NCBI GenBank assembly: GCA_018266895.1
Contig: JAFDZQ010000075.1
Span: 1-56,267 of the forward strand
DNA: 56,267 nucleotides
Source: Bacteroidota bacterium
GTDB lineage: Bacteria; Bacteroidota; Ignavibacteria; Tepidaquicellales; Tepidaquicellaceae
Direction of reading: 5' to 3'
Shown here: positions 17,255 to 27,355 of the stretch, piece by piece
Layout: each line of letters starts with the position of its first letter
How positions within the stretch are numbered: position 1 is the first letter of the stretch
Translations under genes and position numbers: made by a program
Notes under the pieces: generated by a model
What the model was told of the DNA's origin: nothing
Databases searched by the model: none
The model's input: only the letters and a program-made list of their open reading frames with translations

Positions 17255-18550
17255 TTGGAAATAAAGCAAAACGATATCGATAAAAGCAAGCGTTCGATAG
17301 AAGCAGAGCTTTCATATGAAGAGCTTACCCCTCATTTTGACAGAGCTGCAGTAGAATACAAAAAGAAAGCAATGATACCCGGATTCAGAAAAGGAAAAGC
17401 ACCTCTGAACATGATAAAGAAATTATACGGAAACGGGCTGGAATACAATGCTCTTGAAGACATTGCAAATGACGTATTTTATAAATACATCAGCGATAAC
17501 AATGTGCAGATTCTCGGCAAAGGAGCTATCACTGATATGGATTACAAGCCAAAGGAGAAATTGAATTTCAAAATAGAGTTTGAGGTTATGCCGGAGATTA
17601 AAATTGACAAGTTCAAAGGTCTCGAACTCAGGAAAGTAAAATATGAAATTGATAACTCCCTTGTGGAAGACGAGATTCAGTATCATAAATTCAGAAATGC
17701 AACGCATGAAACAGACGGAATAGCTTCAGACAATGATTACATAATCACTGTAGATCTTCAGAACCTTGATGAATCCGGGAACATTCTGATCGGGCAGTCT
17801 CAGAAAGACCTCCGGATATATCTCGGAAATGAGGAAATCTATCCTGAATTTAAGGAAGGATTCAAAGGAATTAAAGAAGGAGAAGTAAGGATAATCAATT
17901 CAAAAAATGCGGAAGGCGGACCTAAGAAAGTTCAGGTGACTTGTACGAAAGTTGAAAAGATTATCTACCCCGAAATGAATGAAGAGTTCTTCAAGAAAGT
18001 TACCGGCAAGGATGGCCTGAAGACAACAGAAGAATTCAAAGCTGAAATAAAAGGAGAGCTTGAGAAAATATATGACGGTATTTCAGAAAGGAAATTAAGG
18101 GCAGACACGATCAGCGAAATGATAAAAGAAAATGAAGTGGAAGCGCCGGACATTTATGTGAATTTCATACTTAACTCAATGGTAGATGATCTGAAACATC
18201 AGTATCCAAAGCACGAACTTCCGAAAGATTTTAACGCCGAAGAATTCAAAAAAGAAAAAAAAGTAGACGCTATCATTCAGGCAAAATGGTTTCTGATAAG
18301 GGAGAAACTTATAGAAACTGAAAAGATTACTGTATCTGAAGAAGACTACAAAAAAATTGCCGAAGAAAATTCAGCAAAGTACAATATACCGGAAGACAAA
18401 CTTATCGAGTCATATAAAGATAATGAAGATGTAAAAATGAAAATTATGAACGATAAAGTGCTGGATTTGATTATTGAGAATGCAAAGATAAATGAAGTTA
18501 CGGAATTAAAGACTAAAGATAAAATCGAACAGGAAGATGATGTCGTTTAA
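17255..18550 (+). CDS. tig: Trigger factor, ribosome-associated chaperone
   Basis: The protein has 431 residues, close to the family norm. The N-terminal ribosome-binding domain carries the GFRKGKAPLNMIKKLYG signature at about residues 42-58. A FKBP-like prolyl isomerase domain follows (about 150-235), then a long helical C-terminal chaperone body rich in K and E. It binds near the ribosomal exit tunnel and shields nascent chains. The start codon is TTG at 17255; the reading from there (EIKQNDIDKSKR) begins exactly where trigger factors begin. It has its own promoter just upstream. clpP follows 80 nt later, the common tig-clpP order, but clpX is not next. Confidence 0.95.
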   Translation: MEIKQNDIDKSKRSIEAELSYEELTPHFDRAAVEYKKKAMIPGFRKGKAPLNMIKKLYGNGLEYNALEDIANDVFYKYISDNNVQILGKGAITDMDYKPKEKLNFKIEFEVMPEIKIDKFKGLELRKVKYEIDNSLVEDEIQYHKFRNATHETDGIASDNDYIITVDLQNLDESGNILIGQSQKDLRIYLGNEEIYPEFKEGFKGIKEGEVRIINSKNAEGGPKKVQVTCTKVEKIIYPEMNEEFFKKVTGKDGLKTTEEFKAEIKGELEKIYDGISERKLRADTISEMIKENEVEAPDIYVNFILNSMVDDLKHQYPKHELPKDFNAEEFKKEKKVDAIIQAKWFLIREKLIETEKITVSEEDYKKIAEENSAKYNIPEDKLIESYKDNEDVKMKIMNDKVLDLIIENAKINEVTELKTKDKIEQEDDVV

Positions 18551-18630
18551 GGTTTTATCCGGTCTGAATTTTATTTCTTAAGTTTTATTTTCAGCTAATT
18601 AAAACGATTTTTGAAAACTAAAATAATAAC

Positions 18631-19299
18631 ATGCACTATACAGATTTAATAAAAAAAAATGAAGGGTTTATACATCAGGGGCTGAATCAGATAAACAGTC
18701 AGCTGGTTCCCATGGTAGTTGAACAGACATCAAGAGGAGAGAGAGCATATGATATTTATTCACGGCTATTAAAGGAAAGAATAATTTTTCTCGGTTCTGC
18801 AATTTATGATGAAGTTGCATCTCTTATAATTGCACAGCTTATCTTTCTTGAATCTGAAGACCCGGACAAGGATGTAATGATTTACATTAATTCACCCGGA
18901 GGTAGTGTAACTGCAGGAATGGGTATATATGATACTATGCAGTACATAAGACCGGATGTCACGACAATGTGTGTCGGTATGGCAGCTTCTATGGGACAGC
19001 TTCTTCTGACAGGAGGTTCAGCGGGAAAGAGAATAGCCCTTCCGCATTCAAAAATTCTGATGCATCAGCCATGGGCCGGAGGACTTCAGGGACAGACTAC
19101 CGACATACTTATTCACGCAAAGGATATGGAAAAAACAAGAGAAACACTTTTTCAGATTATTTCAAAACATTCGGGACAGCCGTTTGAAAAAGTTATGGAA
19201 GATGCCGAAAGAGACAATATAATGAATGTTGAAGAAGCAAAAAAGTACGGTCTTATAGATGAGATACTTACACACAGGGAAAAGAAAGAGAAGAAATAG
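18631..19299 (+). CDS. clpP: ATP-dependent Clp protease proteolytic subunit
   Basis: The protein has 222 residues. The catalytic Ser lies in GMAASMGQ (about residue 117), the His in [12 protein letters not shown] (about 142) and the Asp in the ERDNIMN region (about 190). [19 protein letters not shown] provides the oxyanion loop. It forms the two-ring tetradecameric protease barrel in the cytoplasm and needs a Clp ATPase such as ClpX or ClpA. The N-terminus is somewhat longer than in E. coli mature ClpP and may be processed. PWAGG replaces the more usual PLGG after the catalytic His. It stands directly after tig; no clpX is found within the window. Confidence 0.95.
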   Translation: MHYTDLIKKNEGFIHQGLNQINSQLVPMVVEQTSRGERAYDIYSRLLKERIIFLGSAIYDEVASLIIAQLIFLESEDPDKDVMIYINSPGGSVTAGMGIYDTMQYIRPDVTTMCVGMAASMGQLLLTGGSAGKRIALPHSKILMHQPWAGGLQGQTTDILIHAKDMEKTRETLFQIISKHSGQPFEKVMEDAERDNIMNVEEAKKYGLIDEILTHREKKEKK

Positions 19300-19320
19300 A
19301 ATATTATCTTAAATATTAGT

Positions 19321-19356
19321 AAAGGGAATGATCTTACAGGTCATTTCCTTTTTTTA
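19321..19356 (+). terminator. Rho-independent terminator after clpP
   Basis: AAAGGGAATGA pairs with TCATTTCCTTT (one G-U pair) around a nine-base loop and is followed by T's. Confidence 0.75.
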
Positions 19357-19511
19357 TAATCAATGCTGATTTTTGAAAAATTGTTTGAGTAAATATCTGA
19401 TAATTATTTAAGCATTTTAATTCAGGGAATTTTAAATCATACAAACAAATTTTCATATAATTCTGATAAGAAAGCAATCCTTGGTAAGTCACATCAATTA
19501 AGGTTTATATC

Positions 19512-19541
19512 TTGAAAATCTTCGTAAATTAAAGTAATTTG
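19512..19541 (+). promoter_or_regulatory. Promoter, TTG-N20-TAATTTG
   Basis: TTG at 19512-19514, a 20-nt spacer and TAATTTG at 19535-19541 lie 24 nt before the ATG of the DUF2723 gene. Confidence 0.65.
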
Positions 19542-19565
19542 GCTTTCATAAATTAAAATAAGTAA

Positions 19566-22226
19566 ATGGATTTTAAACTAACCAACCGAATTTTTGCAGC
19601 ATTTGTGTTTCTGTTTGCTACGATAATATATGTAATGACCGTTCAGCCGACATTTTCTTTCTGGGACTGCGGTGAATTTATAGCATGCGCTTTTACACTC
19701 TCAGTGCCGCATCCGCCCGGCGCTCCGTTCTTTACTCTTATGGGAAAAATTTTTACCATGTTTCCGACAGCAACTGATATTGGACTCAGGGTAAATTACT
19801 TATCAGTCATATCAAGTTCTCTTTGCGTATTATTGCTTTATCTGATATCAGTCAAAGTAATAAAAAGCTGGAAGGGAATTCCTAAATCATTGGCTGACAC
19901 TCTGATAATCTGCGGCGCTTCAGCTGTGGGAGCTTTATCCTATGCATTCAGTGATTCATTCTGGTTCAATGCTCTTGAAGGAGAAGTATACGGGATGGGA
20001 ACTTTACTAATCGGTATATGCATGTATCTATTAATGGTATGGTGGGAAAAAGCCGATGAGCCGGGAAGTGACAAATACCTGCTTCTGCTTGCCTATGTAG
20101 TAGGTCTTTCCATTGGAATACATTTGCTTGTTGCACAGTGTATTTTTCTGGCCGGTTTGTTTTTCTATTTCAAGCGATATGAATATACACCTAAAACACT
20201 TTTAATAGCTTTAGCGCTGTCTTCTGTTGCATTCTTTATTGTTTATCCCGGGATTGTAAAAAAATTCCCTCTTATTATGTCATCAAGCGTATTAATAGGA
20301 GTACTTTTAATAGGTTTGATCATCTTCGGCATATACTACGCCAGACAGAAGGCTAATCCGATACTTAGTCTTCTGACGCTCTCTTTATTTCTTATCATAC
20401 TCGGATATTCAACTTATATTTCTATTCTTCAAAGAGCCAATGTCACTAATCTTCCTCTTAATGAAAACAGTCCGAGTAATCTTGAGACTCTTATTTCTTA
20501 TCTTAACAGAGAGCAATACGGACAGCAGCCGCTTGTAATGCCCCGAAGATATTCACAGGAACCTCAGCATCAGGGAATTTATTCAAAATATTCCAGTGAT
20601 ATGGAATTTCTCTGGAAATATCAGATAAATCACATGTTCAACAGATACTGGTTCTGGAATTATATCGGCAGAGCGGGATATGACCAGAATGACGGAGTCG
20701 ATTTTAAAAAATTCTATGCTATACCATTCCTGCTTGGAATGTTCGGACTATTCTATCTTTTCAGAAAAGACTGGAGGCTTGGTTTTATTTTTCTTATGAT
20801 GTTCCTTATGATGGGAATTGTAACTGCTCTTTATCAGAATCAGCAGGAGCCGCAACCCCGTGAAAGGGATTATTTTTATGTAGGTGCCTTTATGGCGTTT
20901 TCATTGTGGATCGGAATCGGAGTAGCCGGTCTTATAGATGTAATTTCGGAAAAGATGAAAAACAGGAATTCACTTGTGCTTATAAGTTCAGTAGTATTGT
21001 TGCTGTCATTCGCAGCAGTTCCTGTCAATATGCTAAGAGTGAATTATCCGTATCTTAACAGAAACGGGAATTTTCTGCCTTTTGATTATGCATACAATCT
21101 TCTTCAGAGTGTTGAAAAAGACGGAATCCTCATAACAAACGGAGATAACGATACATTCCCCTTATGGTGTCTGCAGGCAACCTATGGCATAAGGACAGAT
21201 GTCAGGGTTATTAATCTTTCACTTGCCCAGACTGACTGGTACAATCTTCAGCTGAAAAATGAAAGACCCTACGGAGCTCTGACTGTTCCTATGAATCTTA
21301 CAAATGAACAGCTGAAAAGACTTCAGCCTGTTCAGTGGGATGAAAAAAAGGCAGTGTCTTTTGATGTTCCGTTAACAGCTTATCCCGATTCAATGAGGTC
21401 AAAACCTAATCTGCCTACTAAAATAACCGTCAATGTTCCGCCGTCTATAAGACAGCAAAGCGGTTCACAGGTCATCACAGCCTTAAAGGCAAATGATCTT
21501 TTACTTATTGACATTGTAAAAGCAAATAAATGGGAAAGGCCAATTTATTTTTCAGTAACAGTTTCAGAAGACAATTACATCGGACTGGGAAATTATCTTG
21601 TAATGGAAGGAATGGCTCAGAGGCTTGTACCTTACAAAACAAATGATTCCGGCTCTGAAGCGGTAAATACCGAAGTTATGAGAAAGAGTCTGATGGAAAA
21701 TCCTGCTGAACCTTCAAAGACACCTAAATACGGTTTCAGGTTTACAGGATTAAATGATAAAAACATTTTCTATAATGAAGATCAGACACGGATGTCTCAG
21801 ACATACAGAACAGTTTTTCTGCGTCTGGCTTTTGATTATGCAAATGATTCCTCTACATATAAGCAGGCAGAGGAAGTGCTGAACAAAATGGAATCGGCTA
21901 TTCCGAGAGATGTAATAAAAATGGACTACAGGATTGAGTATGATGTTGCTATGCTTTATAACAAGATCGGGAACAAGCAGAAGTTCAACGAATTTTCGGA
22001 AGATGTAATAAACAGAGCTGAGAGTGAGCTGAAAACAAATCCTGAAAACATACAGTCTTATTATAACCCTTACAGGATACTTCTCGATTTGTTTGAGACA
22101 AGAAAGGAATATCAGAGAGCTCTTGATCTTCTGAATACTCTGCAGACAATGAGTCCGAATGATCCAAACATAAAGCAGAAAATCGAATCCATTAAGCTTA
22201 AAATGAGTAATCCAGGATTAAAATAA
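19566..22226 (+). CDS. DUF2723 (TMEM260-like) membrane protein, GT-C type
   Basis: The protein has 886 residues. The first span and loop, with PTFSFWDCGEFIACAF and PHPPGAPFF, are the signature of DUF2723. This is a GT-C fold family whose animal member TMEM260 is a protein O-mannosyltransferase; the acidic residues in WDCGE sit where GT-C enzymes bind the lipid-linked sugar donor. About twelve spans occupy residues 8-490. The remainder is a soluble region ending in TPR-like helices (from about 780). By analogy it glycosylates proteins or lipids on the outer face of the inner membrane. It heads a plus-strand group of glycosyltransferase genes. Confidence 0.85.
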   Translation: MDFKLTNRIFAAFVFLFATIIYVMTVQPTFSFWDCGEFIACAFTLSVPHPPGAPFFTLMGKIFTMFPTATDIGLRVNYLSVISSSLCVLLLYLISVKVIKSWKGIPKSLADTLIICGASAVGALSYAFSDSFWFNALEGEVYGMGTLLIGICMYLLMVWWEKADEPGSDKYLLLLAYVVGLSIGIHLLVAQCIFLAGLFFYFKRYEYTPKTLLIALALSSVAFFIVYPGIVKKFPLIMSSSVLIGVLLIGLIIFGIYYARQKANPILSLLTLSLFLIILGYSTYISILQRANVTNLPLNENSPSNLETLISYLNREQYGQQPLVMPRRYSQEPQHQGIYSKYSSDMEFLWKYQINHMFNRYWFWNYIGRAGYDQNDGVDFKKFYAIPFLLGMFGLFYLFRKDWRLGFIFLMMFLMMGIVTALYQNQQEPQPRERDYFYVGAFMAFSLWIGIGVAGLIDVISEKMKNRNSLVLISSVVLLLSFAAVPVNMLRVNYPYLNRNGNFLPFDYAYNLLQSVEKDGILITNGDNDTFPLWCLQATYGIRTDVRVINLSLAQTDWYNLQLKNERPYGALTVPMNLTNEQLKRLQPVQWDEKKAVSFDVPLTAYPDSMRSKPNLPTKITVNVPPSIRQQSGSQVITALKANDLLLIDIVKANKWERPIYFSVTVSEDNYIGLGNYLVMEGMAQRLVPYKTNDSGSEAVNTEVMRKSLMENPAEPSKTPKYGFRFTGLNDKNIFYNEDQTRMSQTYRTVFLRLAFDYANDSSTYKQAEEVLNKMESAIPRDVIKMDYRIEYDVAMLYNKIGNKQKFNEFSEDVINRAESELKTNPENIQSYYNPYRILLDLFETRKEYQRALDLLNTLQTMSPNDPNIKQKIESIKLKMSNPGLK

Positions 22227-22238
22227 TTTTCTAATAAA

Positions 22239-22274
22239 AAGAAACGGTTCCTGAACGAACCGTTTCTTCTTTAT
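22239..22274 (+). terminator. Terminator directly before the next start codon
   Basis: Stem AAGAAACGGTTC / GAACCGTTTCTT with loop CTGAAC and a short TCTTT tail. It lies between two same-strand genes and ends only six bases before the ATG at 22281. Confidence 0.7.
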
Positions 22275-22280
22275 ATCCCG

Positions 22281-24299
22281 ATGCCTAAAAAGCCTGAAAA
22301 AATCTTAATAAAAAAACCGGTCTCTTCATCAGTAAACGCAGTTACTTATGGTTTACTGACAGCTTTATCAGTCATATTTATTTTTATTTGTCTGAATAAT
22401 AAATTCGTACAGGATGATGCTTTCATCAGCTTCAGATATGTACAGAATTTCGTGGACGGAAATGGTCTTGTTTTCAACATCGGAGAAAGAGTTGAGGGAT
22501 ATACGAATTTACTTTGGGTGCTTTTAATGAGTTTGTTCGTATTTTTTAAAATGAATATACAAAGTCTGTCTCAGATACTGAGTGTTCTGTTCGGTACACT
22601 TGTCCTTTTTATGACTTACAAGATTTCTGATCTGATCGAACTTAAGAATGAAACAAAGACAAACAAAAAAATAAAAACTGCAGATTCAGATGTTAATGTA
22701 AATTATTTCAATCTCATTCCTTCCGTAATGTTAGTCTTCACGGGTTCATTTATATTCTGGTCAATAAGCGGCATGGAATCTACAATGTTCATTTCGTTCG
22801 TACTTCTCGGAATTTATTTTTATCTTAAAGACAGCAGAGGTGAGTTTATAAGTTATAAATTCTCTTTATTTATTTTTCTAGCAACGCTTACACGACCCGA
22901 AGGTCTTTATTTCTTCGGACTGATAATAATCCACAAAATATTTTTTGCACTCAGAGAGTATAAATCCGGCGCATTAAAAGTCTTATTCTCAAAAAATAAT
23001 CTTATAACTTATTCAGTCTTTGTTATCCCCGTGATATTTTATTTTCTGATCAGGTATAATTATTACGGTTATCTTTTTCCGAATACTTATTATGCAAAGA
23101 CAGGATTATCAACTGACTATCTGAATTCGGGAATAGAGTATTTTATGAAATTTCTTAAAGCATATCTTCTATACGGAGTTGTTCTCTTTGCTCCGTTATA
23201 TCTTTTCAAACGTAAGGAGAATATTTTTGAGATCTCATTAATGTATCTTCTGACAATAAGTTTTATAATTTATGTAATTTCCGTCGGCGGTGATGTGCTT
23301 AAGCAGAACAGATTTTTCCTTCCGGTGCTTCCTCTTATTTATATTCTTTTTGCAAAACTGCTTACAGAGATATACTTTTTGTGGAAAAGAAAAAGCGTGA
23401 ATTCCGGAATTGCTTTCCCTGCTGTTCTTGCTGTTACTGCCGTGATATGTATTTATTACTACACTTCCCAGAAGGAAACACTTGACAAGGACATACAGAG
23501 TGAAAACGGATTAGTCGACAAAATGAAGATAGCGGGAAACTGGTTCAGGTTAAAACAGCAGCAGCTCGGAAGACCTCTTAACCTTGCTGCAACGACAATA
23601 GGATCCGTATCATATTTTGCCGGACACGAAGTAAACGTAATAGACCTTCTCGGATTAACAGACAGGGAAATCGCTCATAACCCTCAGATCATCCCTGAAA
23701 TATCCAATCAATCCATCGGCTGGAAAGAAAGAAATTACAATGCAGGATATGTAATGGAAAGAAAACCTGATTATGTTTATTTCTCCACAGGAGTCAAGCC
23801 GAGCGCTTATGCCGAGAGAGCTTTATATACCACGCCTGATTTTAACAAATACTATTACTCTTATTATTTTACGGACAAAGCGAATAATTTTACTGATGTG
23901 GTTTATAAAAGAAAATCCGAAGATGAAGTAAAAGATATCAGATTTGATTTTCCGGGAAATCCGAATTACAAACCTTCGTTTGTTAATATGTTCAATCAGG
24001 CAATGAATTCTTCCAAAGACAAATCACGTTCGCAGATTGCCATAAATGAATTCAAGCAATCAATTGAAACAGGTCCGTCAAATTTCGGACTGCCTTATCA
24101 GTACATAGGAGATATTTATATGCAGTCCGGAAACAAGGAACAGGCAATCGAGTCATATAAAAAATCAGTTGAGATAAATGAATATAACATTCTTGCAAGT
24201 TATCAGCTTTATCAGATTCTGAGTGAAAAAGGCGATACAGTGAATGCAAAGATCTATCTTCAGAAGATACAGAAATATGATCCCGAACTGTTAAGATAA
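22281..24299 (+). CDS. GT-C membrane glycosyltransferase with TPR tail
   Basis: The protein has 672 residues. After the first span comes QDDAFISFRYVQNFVDGNG, then GERVEGYTNLLW. The DD in the first loop and the RVEGYTN motif are shared with AftB-type arabinofuranosyltransferases and related GT-C enzymes that use a polyprenyl-phosphate sugar. About ten spans extend to residue 405. The soluble part includes a VIDLLGLTDREIAHNP segment, common in this group, and a C-terminal TPR pair (about 590-670). It probably adds a sugar to envelope glycan or protein at the periplasmic face. The substrate cannot be told. It is 12 nt upstream of a GT9 gene. Confidence 0.8.
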   Translation: MPKKPEKILIKKPVSSSVNAVTYGLLTALSVIFIFICLNNKFVQDDAFISFRYVQNFVDGNGLVFNIGERVEGYTNLLWVLLMSLFVFFKMNIQSLSQILSVLFGTLVLFMTYKISDLIELKNETKTNKKIKTADSDVNVNYFNLIPSVMLVFTGSFIFWSISGMESTMFISFVLLGIYFYLKDSRGEFISYKFSLFIFLATLTRPEGLYFFGLIIIHKIFFALREYKSGALKVLFSKNNLITYSVFVIPVIFYFLIRYNYYGYLFPNTYYAKTGLSTDYLNSGIEYFMKFLKAYLLYGVVLFAPLYLFKRKENIFEISLMYLLTISFIIYVISVGGDVLKQNRFFLPVLPLIYILFAKLLTEIYFLWKRKSVNSGIAFPAVLAVTAVICIYYYTSQKETLDKDIQSENGLVDKMKIAGNWFRLKQQQLGRPLNLAATTIGSVSYFAGHEVNVIDLLGLTDREIAHNPQIIPEISNQSIGWKERNYNAGYVMERKPDYVYFSTGVKPSAYAERALYTTPDFNKYYYSYYFTDKANNFTDVVYKRKSEDEVKDIRFDFPGNPNYKPSFVNMFNQAMNSSKDKSRSQIAINEFKQSIETGPSNFGLPYQYIGDIYMQSGNKEQAIESYKKSVEINEYNILASYQLYQILSEKGDTVNAKIYLQKIQKYDPELLR

Positions 24300-24311
24300 G
24301 GATATTTAACT

Positions 24312-25373
24312 ATGAAGATCCTTATAAATGCTCTTTCCGGTAACGGCGATGCTTTAATGTTTTCCCCTTCGATTCGGTTGCTCAGAGAAAAACTTCCCGA
24401 TGCTGAGATTGATATGCTGGTTATGTTCAGATCAGTTAAGGAAATGTATGAGAATAATCCGTTCATAAACAGAATTTATTTCATAGATTTTCTCAAACAG
24501 TCTAAACTCAAATCACTTTCTCAGATAAGAACACTCAAAAAAAATAATTACGATTATTCCATAAACGTATATCCTTCAAACAGGCTTGAGTACAATATTG
24601 TCAATGCATTCCTCGGAGCAGGAAAGAAAATTGCGAAACACTATCTGCATTCCGGATTTTCAAGGGCTGAATTTGTTAATGATATTCTGATTGATGAAAT
24701 AAAAAACAGGCATAACGTACTTCAGAATCTTGATCTGATAAGACCGATTTTGGATGTTAAAGATGAAGAAGCAGGTCCAATGGAAATATTCATTTCAGAA
24801 AAAGATAAAACAAAAGCTGATCTCTGGATTACTGAAAATAATCCGGACAATAAATTTGTCGCAGGATTTCACCCGGGATCATCGATACTCAAGAATCATA
24901 TTCATAAAAGATGGGACAAGAAAAAATATGCCGAACTCGGAAACAGATTAATAAATGATCACAATGCAAAGATCCTGCTGTTCGGAAATGAATTTGATCT
25001 GAATGCCGAATTAAATTCCATGATGAACGGCCGGGCAGTCATTGCTTCCACTTCAGACTATATGGACTCCATTGCAAGGATGAAGCACTGCGGAATTTTT
25101 GTTTCAAACGATACGGCATTCATGCACTCTGCCGCTGCTCTTCAGATACCTGTTGTAGCAATTTTTGCATATACTAATTACAGAGAACTCTTTCCGTGGA
25201 AGACGAATCACAGAATAATAAGAAAGGAACTTGACTGCAGTCCGTGTTTTTATAATTCTCCTGAGCCTGTGAAATGTATTTGGAGAGGGGATGAAGAGTT
25301 TAAATGCATGATGCTGATAGAAACCGATGAAGTGTATAATGCCTGTAATGAACTGATATCTGAAATGAAATAA
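24312..25373 (+). CDS. Glycosyltransferase family 9 (heptosyltransferase type)
   Basis: The protein has 353 residues with two Rossmann halves (GT-B fold). The N-terminal half begins MKILINALSGNGDALMFSPS and includes REKLPDAEIDML. The C-terminal half has GFHPGSSILKNHIHKRW for nucleotide-sugar binding and VSNDTAFMHSAAALQIPVVAIF, the typical GT9 acceptor/donor loop. A four-cysteine set near the end (DCSPC; C in PVKC and KCMM) may be structural. It likely adds heptose or a similar sugar to LPS core in the cytoplasm, which would match the heptose-activating genes at 40218-41680. It is the last gene of its group, seven bases from the facing gene. Confidence 0.88.
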   Translation: MKILINALSGNGDALMFSPSIRLLREKLPDAEIDMLVMFRSVKEMYENNPFINRIYFIDFLKQSKLKSLSQIRTLKKNNYDYSINVYPSNRLEYNIVNAFLGAGKKIAKHYLHSGFSRAEFVNDILIDEIKNRHNVLQNLDLIRPILDVKDEEAGPMEIFISEKDKTKADLWITENNPDNKFVAGFHPGSSILKNHIHKRWDKKKYAELGNRLINDHNAKILLFGNEFDLNAELNSMMNGRAVIASTSDYMDSIARMKHCGIFVSNDTAFMHSAAALQIPVVAIFAYTNYRELFPWKTNHRIIRKELDCSPCFYNSPEPVKCIWRGDEEFKCMMLIETDEVYNACNELISEMK

Positions 25374-25380
25374 TCATACT

Positions 25381-27339
25381 TCAATTAAGAAAGTCCCACA
25401 CAATTGTAAATCTTGAGATTGAATTGACAAATCCTCCGAGATCGTCAGCAGGATAAAGAAGAGTATCGTAGTAAAATGTATTAAAGATATTTGCAATAGT
25501 AAGGTTTACATTCGCATGACCTATTCTTGCGCCGACATAAAAATCTGTCTGAAACCCGCTCATTTTTACATTTCTGCTTACAGCATGATAGAAACTGTAA
25601 TTACTCTGAGAGTATTCGTAATAAACATTTCCCGAAGAATTTTCCGGAGCGCTGAAATATTTTATGTTAAATCCTGTCCTGAGCCTGAGTTTATTTTTAA
25701 ACAGAAAATTATGATATGAAATATCAGATTTTATATTATGCTTCGGAAAGAAATCAGAATTAATATAATTGTAACTGATATAAGCATCAGCAAAAGATGA
25801 ATAATAATTAAGAGATGTATTCACTCCTCCGGCTGATCTGTACCGGCTATAGAATAAATTTTTTCCGTTATGGAAATAAAAAGATTTAATATCAAGTTTA
25901 TCTTTGATGTTGAACTCAAGTCCTGACTCTAAATACTGATAATACTTTTTATTGGTATTTTCTAAGAAGATTCCAGCATTAATCAGAGTCTGTTCATTCT
26001 GATAACTTATATTATTTACGCCCCCGTATAATTTCAGAAATTTATTCTTGTCCAGTGTAAATTTATAACCTGCTTCAGCTCCCGTATTAACGTTAGTATA
26101 ATTATTCTTATCCGATAAGTTATTGTAAAAAGGCAATGATACATCTTTCTTCATAGCATTTGCTTTTACAAATACTGATAAAAACAGATTTTCAAATTTA
26201 AAATCAGATTTGAGTTTAAGTGAGTAGATTTCACTGTACAGATCATTAATGTAATGATTAGCATAATTGTAATAATTCAGATAAACATTCCCGCCAAAAA
26301 TAAATTCAAGAGAGCTTTTACGGGAAAGTCTGTAGTTCAGATTCTGACTGAGATCGGCAGCATACTGAATGTAATGATATTTTGCTGGCGGAGAAAAATA
26401 ATTGCTGGTGCCGACAGTTATTGTATCCGAATTGGAATAATCTCTTATCGTATTATTTGAATAAAGTGTAAGCTTTGTAAGTGAGTTTTTATCTTTAAAA
26501 AATCTTCCCGTTAAGGCGATATTATAAAAATAATTTTCAATGACCTCTCCGGATGAAGGATTGACAACGGCTGCTGATTTTTGTGAGAGGGAATCTTTGT
26601 CGGAAGTAAAAATCAGACCTTCATTAAGTCCTCTGGTAATCTTGCTGAAATTAAAGTCGGCTTTCAGATTAAATTTCGGGGACAGGTAATAGCTTAGCCT
26701 TGTTCTTGCTCTCCAGACATCAAATCCGGAATTTTCATATCTGCCGTCAACGGAATGTTTTGTAATTCCTGCCATCCAGTTAATCTTTTTTGAAAAAGGA
26801 AGATTAAATACCAGATCTGCATCAAGGGAATTAAATCTATCCTGTGAATATCTGAACTGAGAAAAAGGTTTTGTACGGAAAGCATCTTTTGTAATGATAT
26901 TTATTGCTTTACCGGGTGTATTGAATCCGTAAAAAAATGAGGACACGCCTGAGACTTCCTCTGTCTTATCAATTTCATTCACGGATATGTTCTGAACATC
27001 AAATCCGCCGAAAAGAATATCATTGGACTGAATTCCGTCACGGAATATCCCGATATCAGAAGGAGAAAATCCGTTGAAGTTTATGAGATTCCTTCCGCCC
27101 GGTCCGAAATTATTTATGAAATATCCCGGACGTTCATTCATTATTTCGGAAAGACTCCGCTTATCGTTCCAGATATACATAGAGTCATAACTAAAAATAC
27201 CCGATGAATTAGATAAGAAGTAACTGTCTTTGATTTTGTTATAATCGAAAGGTAATGAATTGGAAGAGTCCTTTGTTAAAGATTGAGAAAATAAATTACT
27301 TTCCGAAATAAAAAGTAAAAGAAATAAAAGGATCCTCAT
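25381..27339 (-). CDS. TonB-dependent receptor-like outer-membrane protein
   Basis: The protein has 652 residues. It has a signal peptide (ILLFLLLFISESNLFSQ), then a plug domain at about residues 55-150 (LSEIMNERPGYFINNFGPGG; the NGFSPSDIGIFRDGIQ strand) and a long run of alternating aromatic/polar beta-strands ending in FTIVWDFLN. It lacks an N-terminal carboxypeptidase-like domain and is on the short side for the family. It probably imports a chelated metal or small ligand. It follows phoU by only 16 nt, so it may be co-transcribed with the pstB-phoU pair. Phosphate-linked regulation is an inference from position. Confidence 0.85.
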   Translation of the reverse strand: MRILLFLLLFISESNLFSQSLTKDSSNSLPFDYNKIKDSYFLSNSSGIFSYDSMYIWNDKRSLSEIMNERPGYFINNFGPGGRNLINFNGFSPSDIGIFRDGIQSNDILFGGFDVQNISVNEIDKTEEVSGVSSFFYGFNTPGKAINIITKDAFRTKPFSQFRYSQDRFNSLDADLVFNLPFSKKINWMAGITKHSVDGRYENSGFDVWRARTRLSYYLSPKFNLKADFNFSKITRGLNEGLIFTSDKDSLSQKSAAVVNPSSGEVIENYFYNIALTGRFFKDKNSLTKLTLYSNNTIRDYSNSDTITVGTSNYFSPPAKYHYIQYAADLSQNLNYRLSRKSSLEFIFGGNVYLNYYNYANHYINDLYSEIYSLKLKSDFKFENLFLSVFVKANAMKKDVSLPFYNNLSDKNNYTNVNTGAEAGYKFTLDKNKFLKLYGGVNNISYQNEQTLINAGIFLENTNKKYYQYLESGLEFNIKDKLDIKSFYFHNGKNLFYSRYRSAGGVNTSLNYYSSFADAYISYNYINSDFFPKHNIKSDISYHNFLFKNKLRLRTGFNIKYFSAPENSSGNVYYEYSQSNYSFYHAVSRNVKMSGFQTDFYVGARIGHANVNLTIANIFNTFYYDTLLYPADDLGGFVNSISRFTIVWDFLN

Positions 27340-27355
27340 TATTTGAAGTTAAAAT

